Source: Tenacibaculum ovolyticum DSM 18103
GTDB lineage: Bacteria > Bacteroidota > Bacteroidia > Flavobacteriales > Flavobacteriaceae
Length of the DNA stretch: 64,000 bases
Direction: 5' to 3'
Assembly: GCF_000430545.1 (NCBI RefSeq)
Contig: NZ_AUMF01000014.1
Span: 1-64,000 of the forward strand
The notes beneath the pieces were generated by a model. The model made no database searches, was not told where the DNA came from, and saw only the letters and a program-made list of their open reading frames with translations. Numbering within the stretch: position 1 is the first letter of the stretch; each line of letters starts with the position of its first letter. Of the stretch, positions 15,002 to 22,492 are shown in pieces. A program made the position numbers and the translations under genes.

Positions 15002-15027
15002 AAATCCTGCTTTTAGCGGGATTTTTT
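15002..15027 (+). terminator. Terminator after the small lipoprotein gene
   Basis: AAATCCTGC / GCGGGATTT stem (one G-T pair) with a TTTTA loop, followed by a T run. Its loop and stem core are nearly the same as the terminator at 18104-18132. Confidence 0.88.
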
Positions 15028-15112
15028 ATTAATATATTAGACAAATAATAAAACTTGTTTTAATTTATATTTGATAATAAATTTTAAAAAAAAGTGTTTA
15101 GAAACGGTTAAT

Positions 15113-15688
15113 ATGGAAAGATTAATTAAGTACATTAATAGTTATGTAACTCTAGAGAAAAAGGAGTTAGATATTATTTTATCTTTTTTTAAAAGTAAAA
15201 CATTATTGAAAGATAAATTTATCATGAAAAAAGAACAAGTAGTAACAGATTATTACTTTATAGTTTCTGGAGGTCTTATTATTTATGAAATTAAAGACGA
15301 AGTTCAATATACTAGATATTTAGCCTTTGAGAATGAATTTATAGGTGATATAACTAAGATTAAAAATAAAACACGCTCAAAATCTTACATAAGAGCGATT
15401 GAAAATACCGAGTTATTTAGCATTTCTCATAATGATATGGAAATATTATATGATCGTTTTCCTTCATGGCAAAAATTTGGAAGGTTAGTATGGGAAGATG
15501 CATTTGCAAGTGTATTGTACGGTATACATAATTTTCAAACATTAACAGCAAAAGAACGATATTTAGATTTATTAAAACGTTCGGATTTAGTATTTAGAGT
15601 TCCTTTAAAAGATTTGTCTTTATTTTTAGGAATCACCCCACAATCACTTAGTAGAATTAGAAAAGAGATTAGTACTACAAAAAAATAG
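15113..15688 (+). CDS. Crp/Fnr-family transcriptional regulator
   Basis: 191 aa from ATG 15113; 14 extra upstream codons lack family similarity. The cyclic-nucleotide-binding-like N-domain (about 1-115; FIVSGGLIIYEI, FENEFIGDI) is followed by a short C-terminal HTH (VPLKDLSLFLGITPQSLSRI). The N-domain lacks the cAMP-binding RxS motif, as in most Bacteroidota members of this class. The ligand is unknown. It precedes the DUF6268-like/NmrA operon by 170 bases and may regulate it. Confidence 0.85.
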   Translation: MERLIKYINSYVTLEKKELDIILSFFKSKTLLKDKFIMKKEQVVTDYYFIVSGGLIIYEIKDEVQYTRYLAFENEFIGDITKIKNKTRSKSYIRAIENTELFSISHNDMEILYDRFPSWQKFGRLVWEDAFASVLYGIHNFQTLTAKERYLDLLKRSDLVFRVPLKDLSLFLGITPQSLSRIRKEISTTKK

Positions 15689-15708
15689 ATTAAATGTAGA
15701 TAAATACC

Positions 15709-15726
15709 TCTCGACTGCACTCGAGA
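15709..15726. repeat. Extragenic palindrome TCTCGA-CTGCAC-TCGAGA
   Basis: A 6-bp inverted repeat, TCTCGA / TCGAGA, with a 6-base loop. It matches a short intergenic palindrome common in flavobacterial genomes (TCTCGACTGCGCTCGAGA type). There is no T-tract, so a terminator is unlikely. Confidence 0.6.
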
Positions 15727-15858
15727 ATGTATTATGAAACTAGAAAATTAGAGTTTTTATGTTGAACTCTTATTAAATATGTTCTTAATTATCATTTGGT
15801 AATTTTGTAAAAGCTATTTCGGGCAATCTTTGTATTAAACTTAATTAATACAAATAAA

Positions 15859-16773
15859 ATGATTCGTAAAAAAATAGTAATTGTAGCATTGTTTCTTATC
15901 TGTAAAATATACGGGCAAGTAACGGGTGATGTTTTTGTTTTAAATGAAGATAGAGATATGTTCTATTTACATTATACACCCGAAATACAAGACAACTCAT
16001 TGTATGATTATCAAAGAATGAGTACCAAATTTGGGATACCTCCAATAGTTTTTAATAAAGTAGCCTTGTATAATACTATTGGTATGGATTATCATTCAAT
16101 AGCATATAAAGGGAATAAATTACCATTTCTTAGAGATAAAGAAAAATATTACAATATAAATTATAGCTTATTAGCTCAGTATAGAATTTCAAGAAACTGG
16201 TCGGTAAATGCGTTATTTATGCCCCATGTTGTTGCAAGTTTTAATGATAAGATGACAACAGATGATTTAAATGTAAATGGAATTTTATTTGCTGAAAAAA
16301 GGTTTAGGAGAAAAGGTAGTAATAATTATTATGTATTAACTTTTGGTGTTGGTTACTTAACATTGTCTGGTGAAACAACAGTAAATCCAGTAGTAAACTT
16401 TATGGGTAATATTAATAATAAAATAACTTTTGCTGTTGGTTTGCCAAATACTTACGTGAAATATAATTTTAATAAAAAACATGCTATTAAAGTTTTAGGA
16501 GATCTGAATGATTTTACAGCAAATATTAATAGGCCATTAGTACAAAATCAACCAAATGCTACAATCGTAGACCGTTCTATTTTTACTACAGTTTCAGCTG
16601 GGATAGAGTATAATTATTGGGTTTCTAAAAACATTGGTCTTATGGTTAGAGGAACACACTCAGTTTATGAAAAATATGGTTTTGAAGATGCTAATGAAAA
16701 CGAAGTTTACAAGTATGATACGAAATTGCGAGGTTATTTATCAGTCGGAATAAAAATTAAACCATTTAAATAA
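15859..16773 (+). CDS. Outer-membrane beta-barrel-like protein (DUF6268-like)
   Basis: 304 aa with a Sec signal peptide (cleavage after KIYGQ). The rest alternates hydrophobic and polar residues with aromatic girdles, as in a small outer-membrane barrel, and ends GYLSVGIKIKPFK. It resembles the DUF6268 family of Bacteroidota barrels, of unknown function. First gene of a three-gene operon: 10 bases to the membrane protein at 16784, then 1 base to the NmrA protein. Confidence 0.65.
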   Translation: MIRKKIVIVALFLICKIYGQVTGDVFVLNEDRDMFYLHYTPEIQDNSLYDYQRMSTKFGIPPIVFNKVALYNTIGMDYHSIAYKGNKLPFLRDKEKYYNINYSLLAQYRISRNWSVNALFMPHVVASFNDKMTTDDLNVNGILFAEKRFRRKGSNNYYVLTFGVGYLTLSGETTVNPVVNFMGNINNKITFAVGLPNTYVKYNFNKKHAIKVLGDLNDFTANINRPLVQNQPNATIVDRSIFTTVSAGIEYNYWVSKNIGLMVRGTHSVYEKYGFEDANENEVYKYDTKLRGYLSVGIKIKPFK

Positions 16774-16783
16774 CTAGCAAATT

Positions 16784-17179
16784 ATGAAAAGTGAACATTT
16801 AATAGAGACTAATTTTACAACCAAAAATCTTTTATTAGTTGCAATTCCTGCTTATTTTTTTCCATCAGTAATGTCTTGGTTTTCGGGATGGATTTTAGAT
16901 AATACAATTTTAATGAAGGCGAGTTACACGAGCATAGCAATACCATCGTTGGTTGCAACAATAATAGTATACTTTATTTTACGACAAATGCAATTATTTA
17001 AAAAATTTCCACAAAACAAGTATGTACGAATTTTAGTAATGATGGTATTAATGATATTATTTTCTTTAATAATAATTAAGTTATTTAAACTTGAAGTTTA
17101 TATGTTAGATATTATTCCTTCATCAATATTAGGTGCAATAATTACAACTTGGAAATTTCCTTTAATACAATATAAATAG
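16784..17179 (+). CDS. Small inner-membrane protein, four transmembrane segments
   Basis: 131 aa, with hydrophobic segments at about 16-34, 47-66, 82-102 and 108-125, and no charged catalytic motif. I do not recognise a family. Tightly packed between the outer-membrane protein and the NmrA-like gene, so likely part of the same function. Confidence 0.6.
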   Translation: MKSEHLIETNFTTKNLLLVAIPAYFFPSVMSWFSGWILDNTILMKASYTSIAIPSLVATIIVYFILRQMQLFKKFPQNKYVRILVMMVLMILFSLIIIKLFKLEVYMLDIIPSSILGAIITTWKFPLIQYK

Positions 17180-17180
17180 C

Positions 17181-18092
17181 ATGAATTTAAAAAGATCAAC
17201 TATTGTTGTTTTCGGAGCAACGGGTACCGTAGGAGTAGAAGTTTTAAAAGAGTTGAATAAACGCAATTGTTTTGTAAGAGGTATATTGAGAAATACAAAA
17301 CGAAAGATTCCAATAGAATTAAACGGACAGAATAATAGGATTACTTATATCGCTGTAAATTTAGATTCAAAAGAAGAAATTAAAAGAGCGTGTATTAACT
17401 CTGATGCTATTTTTTTACTAACAGGAACTTCTCCGAATCAAATAACTTATGAAACAAACATTATTGAGGTAGCTGAAGAATTAAAAATTGAACGAATTGT
17501 AAAATTATCAGCACCTGTTTTACCAAACAATACGCATGTAGAGGTTGGAGATTGGCATCGACAGATAGAAAAAAGATTAGCAAAAAGTAATATTGATTAT
17601 TGTCTTTTACAACCACATTCATTTATGCAGAATTGGGAACGAAATACGTTTACAATTAAATATTTTGGTAAGATATTTGGTGTTATGGAGAATGCAAAAA
17701 GGAATTATGTAGATGCAAGAGATGTAGCAGAAATAGCGGTACATTATTTATTAAAACCAGAAAATTTAAAAGGTGAGGCTATCGTTATTTCAGGACCAGA
17801 GGCAATATCTCATACAAGTATGGCAAAAAGAATATCTCATGTTACTAATAGAAATGTTGTTTATGAAAATATATCTAGAGATGAATACATGAAAAAGTTA
17901 ACAAAGCAAGCTAAACTGCCAACTTGGTTGGCAAGACATTTAGTAGAGATAGATGTTTTAGCAATTAAACATCCTGAGCCAATAACTGATACTGTTGAAG
18001 CTATTTTAAATAGAAAACCTAGAATAATGGATGCTTACTTACAAGAGTCTCGTGATTTATTTAAAACATCTAAATGGAATTTTTTCAGCTAA
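17181..18092 (+). CDS. NmrA-like NAD(P)-binding oxidoreductase
   Basis: 303 aa, an atypical short-chain dehydrogenase with an N-terminal Rossmann motif (VVFGATGTVGVEVLKEL; G-x2-G-x2-G). The catalytic Tyr-x3-Lys of classical SDRs is absent, as in NmrA/HSCARG/QOR2-type proteins that sense or reduce NADP(H). LLQPHSFMQNW and NYVDARDVAEIAV are typical of this family. Last gene of the operon, ending at a strong terminator. Confidence 0.8.
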   Translation: MNLKRSTIVVFGATGTVGVEVLKELNKRNCFVRGILRNTKRKIPIELNGQNNRITYIAVNLDSKEEIKRACINSDAIFLLTGTSPNQITYETNIIEVAEELKIERIVKLSAPVLPNNTHVEVGDWHRQIEKRLAKSNIDYCLLQPHSFMQNWERNTFTIKYFGKIFGVMENAKRNYVDARDVAEIAVHYLLKPENLKGEAIVISGPEAISHTSMAKRISHVTNRNVVYENISRDEYMKKLTKQAKLPTWLARHLVEIDVLAIKHPEPITDTVEAILNRKPRIMDAYLQESRDLFKTSKWNFFS

Positions 18093-18103
18093 TAAAGAAA
18101 TTA

Positions 18104-18132
18104 TAATCCTGCTTTTAGCAGGATTATTTTTT
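18104..18132 (+). terminator. Terminator of the NmrA operon
   Basis: Perfect 9-bp stem TAATCCTGC / GCAGGATTA, loop TTTTA, then TTTTTT. It lies between the NmrA gene and the Dph6-like gene. Confidence 0.92.
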
Positions 18133-18146
18133 ACATCTTTACAATT

Positions 18147-18887
18147 ATGAAAAAAGCTTATTTTAATTGGAGTTCAGGAAAAGATTCTGCATTTGCATTG
18201 TATAAAATTTTACAGCAAAAGGAGTATCATATAGAAAAATTGATAACAAATGTAAATGAAGATTATCAACGAGTTTCTATGCATGGGCTTCATGAAAACT
18301 TATTAGAAGCACAAGCTAAAAGCATTAATATTCCTTTAGAGAAAATATATTTTCCTGCGGATGTTACGATGGATTTTTATAACCAGAAAATGAAAGATAA
18401 AACAACTGAGTTAAAATTATTAGGACTTAACCATGCTGTTTTTGGAGATATTTTTTTAGAAGATTTAAAGAAGTATAGAGATTCTAAATTAAAAGAAGTA
18501 GGTATTACTGGCGTTTATCCATTATGGAAACAAGACACAAAAATAATACTTAAAGAATTTTTAAAATTAGGTTTTAAAACCATTACGGTTTGTGTAAATG
18601 CTAAGAAATTAGGAAAAGAGTTTGTAGGTAGAGTTATAGATGAAGATTTTATAAATGAGTTGCCAGAGAGTGTTGATGTTTGTGGAGAGAATGGCGAATT
18701 TCATACTTTTTGTTTTGATGGGCCAATTTTTAAAAATCCAGTTGAATTTGAAATAGGAGAGAAGGTTTTAAAATCATATACTTTAAACAAAGACGATTCT
18801 CAAAATTGTCATGAAGATACTTCAGAAAAGGTTAAAAATTATGATACTAGTTTTTGGTATTGTGATTTAATTTTAAAGGAATTATAG
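18147..18887 (+). CDS. Dph6/MJ0570-like PP-loop ATP pyrophosphatase
   Basis: 246 aa. The N-terminal PP-loop motif is SSGKDSAFAL (9-18), and family signatures are GDIFLEDLKKYRD, VGITGVYPLW and DVCGENGEFHTF. In archaea and eukaryotes the family amidates diphthine. Bacteria lack diphthamide, so the bacterial members have an unknown ATP-dependent amide-forming role, sometimes linked to B12. It starts 15 bases after a terminator, so its promoter must overlap that terminator. Confidence 0.85.
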   Translation: MKKAYFNWSSGKDSAFALYKILQQKEYHIEKLITNVNEDYQRVSMHGLHENLLEAQAKSINIPLEKIYFPADVTMDFYNQKMKDKTTELKLLGLNHAVFGDIFLEDLKKYRDSKLKEVGITGVYPLWKQDTKIILKEFLKLGFKTITVCVNAKKLGKEFVGRVIDEDFINELPESVDVCGENGEFHTFCFDGPIFKNPVEFEIGEKVLKSYTLNKDDSQNCHEDTSEKVKNYDTSFWYCDLILKEL

Positions 18888-18941
18888 CTTCTTTTAAAGA
18901 TGTAATTAGTTTTTTGTGATTGTAGATAGTTTATAAATAGA

Positions 18942-19011
18942 CTTAGCCCCGATTGAAGTATTTGTTTGAGCTCCTTGCAAAGAGCGAGTGCGTAAAGCGG
19001 GAATTAGCTTC
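18942..19011 (+). repeat. Structured flavobacterial extragenic element
   Basis: The element reads TTAGCCCCGATTGAAG ... GAGCTC-CTTGCAAAG-AGCGAG ... AAAGCGGGAATTAGCTT. The ends CCCCG and CGGG pair, as do the inner GAGCTC/AGCGAG arms. I recall this pattern (AGCCCxGATxGAAG ... GCGGGAATAGCTCC) as a dispersed intergenic element in Bacteroidota. Its GC content is higher than its surroundings. Role unknown; possibly a structured RNA or REP-like repeat at the 3' side of the Dph6-like gene. Confidence 0.65.
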
Positions 19012-19046
19012 AAAGAATTCTCATTATAAAAAATTGTGATTGTGTA

Positions 19047-19427
19047 TTAAAATAGACTCATTATTTGTTTTAAAATAGCTTCTGCTGGTGTGTTTATGTA
19101 GCATTGTTTACAGTTGTTGTACATAAATAAACAGTCTATCAAATCAGTTAACATGTGTAGTAAAAGGCCTAAACCAATAATGTTATAAGGTTTTTTAAAA
19201 AAGAGTAATAGTATATATATAACGATTGCATAATAAGTATGTAAAAGATGAAAACCGAAGCTACATCTATTGGCTTGAAAAATAGGAGAAGAAAGAATAT
19301 GGTCTAAATCGACCAGCATGGTAGCAACTAAAATTAAATACACCTTTTTATAGTTCTTTCTGAAGAAGAAATAAGCGATTATAAAAGGAAAGCCAAAATG
19401 TAAAAAGTAATGAATAAAGGATTGCAT
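19047..19427 (-). CDS. DUF6122 family membrane protein
   Basis: 126 aa, with four hydrophobic segments. Conserved polar residues inside them are VDLDHILSSPIF, FGFHLLHTYYAIV and LLLHMLTDLIDCL. The His/Asp pattern resembles the YdjM-type membrane-bound metal-dependent hydrolases. I recognise it as DUF6122; the function is not established. Monocistronic; converges with the Dph6-like gene. Confidence 0.75.
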   Translation of the reverse strand: MQSFIHYFLHFGFPFIIAYFFFRKNYKKVYLILVATMLVDLDHILSSPIFQANRCSFGFHLLHTYYAIVIYILLLFFKKPYNIIGLGLLLHMLTDLIDCLFMYNNCKQCYINTPAEAILKQIMSLF

Positions 19428-19587
19428 AAAATAAAATTAAACAATTTCTCACTTTAGAGCTAATAATGAGTTGGTTTTGTTTCTAATAAAAAAGAGAAGT
19501 GATACTTCACATTTATAAGATTTTTTGCTATTGTAAATTTATAGAAGAATATTCATAATTAGAACTGTTATGACTAAATGATTTATG

Positions 19588-19623
19588 AAAAAAAGCCCCT
19601 CTACAGATAAAATTGTAGAGGGG
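19588..19623 (-). terminator. Terminator of the chitinase operon
   Basis: Perfect 10-bp stem CCCCTCTACA / TGTAGAGGGG (19596-19605, 19614-19623). On the minus strand it is followed by CTTTTTTT. It lies 35 bases after the GH18 stop. Confidence 0.92.
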
Positions 19624-19658
19624 GTTAATTTATAGCTTATATTCTATAATTATGAATC

Positions 19659-22421
19659 TTATTTTTTAAACACTTTTTTGAAATAAACAGCATCATCAAT
19701 GTAAATTTTAAAAAGATATAATCCATTTTCAAATTTCGATAGATCTTGTGTAAATAAATCAATAGTCTCTATTTTTTCTTTATTATAAGATTGTGTTTTT
19801 ACCAATAGACCTGCAAGGTTATATAATTCTATTTTTATAGAAGAACTGTTTTTTGCTTTTATATCTAAATTAACAACATTTTTTGTTACCGAAGGAAATA
19901 ATGACAATTGGTGAGGGTTTTTAGGAGAAACATTTGAACAAGTTCCTGCTTTAGACCATGCCATTTCCCAATATGTTCCAGTTCCTGGTGCATATGCCCA
20001 TGCGCCTGGAGATGAACACCATCCTGGAACATCACAATTAAAAATTTCGGCACCATTAACTACTTCTTGGTTTAAAGCGTAAGATGTACCTGCTACATAT
20101 TGTGGTAAGTTTCCGCAATTTCCACCTATTACTTTAGAAACTGTAATACTAACAGCAGCAGATGTTGTTGTTGCTCCGCTATTATCAGTAGCTATTGCTG
20201 TTAATGAATAGTCTCCTACAGTTGAATTTGAAATAGCATAACTATATGGAGTTGCAATACTTTCTCCTAATTTAGTTCCATTATTGTAAAATTCCACTTT
20301 TGTAACGCTACCGTCACTGTCAGAAGCATTTGCGGTAATAGAAATGGCATCGCCTTCATTAAAAGAGGTGTTATTACTAGGTGATGTTATTGTTACTTTT
20401 GGAGCTGCATTTACAATATCTGAAACAACAGCTGTAACGATTGATGATGTTGTTGTTGCTCCTTCATTATCAGTTGCTATTGCAGTTAATGAATAATTTC
20501 CAACAATTGAATTTGTAATGGTATAATTATATGGAGTCGTAGTACTTTCTCCTAATTTTTTTCCATTATTAAAAAATTCTACTTTACTAACAGTACCATC
20601 ACTATCAGATGCGTTTGCTTTTATAACAATAGATTCTCCTGTGCTAAAAGTAGCGTTATTAGATGGTGATGTTATTGATACTTTTGGAGCTTCATTAGTA
20701 ATAACTCCTTTTTCTTTTACTGTAAAAACAATTGATTTTTCAGAAGTAGCATTTTTATCATCAGTAGCTACTGCTGTAATAGTGTATTGTCCAAAAGCAG
20801 TAGGTGTAAAGCTAGCTGTGTAGCTCGATCCTGATGCTGTTGCATTTATAACAGTATTATTATGTTTAAATATAAAAGTTTGAACAGTTCCTTCCTTATC
20901 TGTAGCAGTAGCATTTAAAGTTATAGCAGCTAATTTAGCTACTTCTATTACTTGGTTATTAGCAGGTGCTTGCCATGTTATTGTTGGCGGATTGTTTACT
21001 GTATTATTATTTCCTGCTGCTTCATTAATAGCTTTTAATATACTAGAAGAAGAGTTGTAGTCTACATCTTGAGTTAGCTCCCATATAATAATACCTTGAT
21101 GTCCATGGTTTTTAGAGTGCACTATTTTTTTAGCTGCTGATTTAGGAGTGTCAAAATATATGTTTTTTCCATTTGTTCCTACAAAACCATTTAAACCACT
21201 AGTATCTTTAGGGTCGTAGCTTGTAGCAGCGTTAGGAAATTCTGCTATTATATCCTTATAAGGAACAAATTTAGATCCGTTACCACCATTTGGTTTTTTT
21301 TCAGAAAAATCATATCCATACATTGGTACTCCAAAAACTAATTTTGCTTTTGGTACATTAAATCCACCTGCATGATTCCAAGTTGAAGGTGCAATTCCCA
21401 TCCAATATTCTAACGCATCTTCAGCACTATAAATAGGATTGTCTGCTGTTTGCTTAGGATATGTTCCAGCTGGAACTTTATACAGTGAAGAGTGAGGCCC
21501 TACTGGAGAGTCTCCCCAAGAACCAGTAAAATCATAAGACATTAAAGCTACCCAATCCATATAATCAGCAATACCATCATCATAATTATTACCATACCAA
21601 GATGTTCCGAATACAGCAGCAGTAATTAATTTATTTGGCATTTTAGCTCTTAATTTTTGACTTAATTTCTTTAGTCCAACTCCTGCTGGGTGTGCTCCTT
21701 TATCAGCATCTCCCCATTTACTACCACGTACACGACCTCCTTGGTCTTTGGTACCTTTTATTGTTGGATCTGCCCACCAACATTCTAAATCTAAATCGAT
21801 ACCATCAAGGTTGTTTACAGTAACATAATTTGCGATTAGTGTTGCTATTTCGTCTAATTTTTGATCGTTATTAGCGTATTTTGTCATCAACCATAAAAAA
21901 GCATAATCTGTTGCTCCACCAAGTGCTACGGATACTTTTACATTTTTAGCTTTTGCTTTTTGAAGTACTCCTAAATCGTTAAGGACAGAATCGACTTTTC
22001 TTTCTTGAAATTTATCAAAAGAAATAGAAGCAAAGTCATTACTATTGTAATCATCATTATTCTTTTTAAACATTAAAAAAGAAATATTTAGATTTGTTAC
22101 AACTTCTGGATTAAAATTATTTTTGATATCATAATCAGCCACCCAAGTAGGTAAATAACCAATAATTCTTTGTTTACCGTTATATGGAGCTCCTAAGCCT
22201 CCATCGCCACAGGCACTTATTAATTCCCAAGAGGCAGATTTAGGAGTGTCGTTTGACCAATATTTACATCGATAGTTATTGCCTTCATATGAGGCTTTTT
22301 GACCTTGTTTATAAGGTTTTTTAGCAGCATCCCATTCAGGAGAACATGCAGGAAAATTATATTGAGCTTGTATAAATAAAGCACAAAAAAATAGTGCAAA
22401 AAATAAATGTATTTTTTTCAT
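19659..22421 (-). CDS. Secreted GH18 chitinase with chitin-binding modules and T9SS tail
   Basis: 920 aa. Signal peptide to about residue 20; N-terminal CBM5/12-type chitin-binding module (24-73; YRCKYWSNDTP); GH18 catalytic barrel (about 82-470) with the DGIDLDLE motif (D206-E213, E213 the proton donor) and MYGYDF/WELTQD substrate-site segments. Three Ig-like domains of about 90 residues follow (ITWQAPANNQ; two near-identical SITSPSNN/TITSPSNN units), then a second, Trp-rich chitin-binding module (WCSSPGAWAYAPGTGTYWEM) and a type A T9SS sorting domain (LYNLAGLLVKTQSY ... FKKVFKK). It hydrolyses chitin outside the cell. Second gene of the operon with the GH19 chitinase. Confidence 0.95.
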   Translation of the reverse strand: MKKIHLFFALFFCALFIQAQYNFPACSPEWDAAKKPYKQGQKASYEGNNYRCKYWSNDTPKSASWELISACGDGGLGAPYNGKQRIIGYLPTWVADYDIKNNFNPEVVTNLNISFLMFKKNNDDYNSNDFASISFDKFQERKVDSVLNDLGVLQKAKAKNVKVSVALGGATDYAFLWLMTKYANNDQKLDEIATLIANYVTVNNLDGIDLDLECWWADPTIKGTKDQGGRVRGSKWGDADKGAHPAGVGLKKLSQKLRAKMPNKLITAAVFGTSWYGNNYDDGIADYMDWVALMSYDFTGSWGDSPVGPHSSLYKVPAGTYPKQTADNPIYSAEDALEYWMGIAPSTWNHAGGFNVPKAKLVFGVPMYGYDFSEKKPNGGNGSKFVPYKDIIAEFPNAATSYDPKDTSGLNGFVGTNGKNIYFDTPKSAAKKIVHSKNHGHQGIIIWELTQDVDYNSSSSILKAINEAAGNNNTVNNPPTITWQAPANNQVIEVAKLAAITLNATATDKEGTVQTFIFKHNNTVINATASGSSYTASFTPTAFGQYTITAVATDDKNATSEKSIVFTVKEKGVITNEAPKVSITSPSNNATFSTGESIVIKANASDSDGTVSKVEFFNNGKKLGESTTTPYNYTITNSIVGNYSLTAIATDNEGATTTSSIVTAVVSDIVNAAPKVTITSPSNNTSFNEGDAISITANASDSDGSVTKVEFYNNGTKLGESIATPYSYAISNSTVGDYSLTAIATDNSGATTTSAAVSITVSKVIGGNCGNLPQYVAGTSYALNQEVVNGAEIFNCDVPGWCSSPGAWAYAPGTGTYWEMAWSKAGTCSNVSPKNPHQLSLFPSVTKNVVNLDIKAKNSSSIKIELYNLAGLLVKTQSYNKEKIETIDLFTQDLSKFENGLYLFKIYIDDAVYFKKVFKK

Positions 22422-22492
22422 AATATATATAGTTAATTAAATAGATAGCTTATGTTTTGTTAATTTGAAGAGTAAACTATCTAAAAAAGGTT

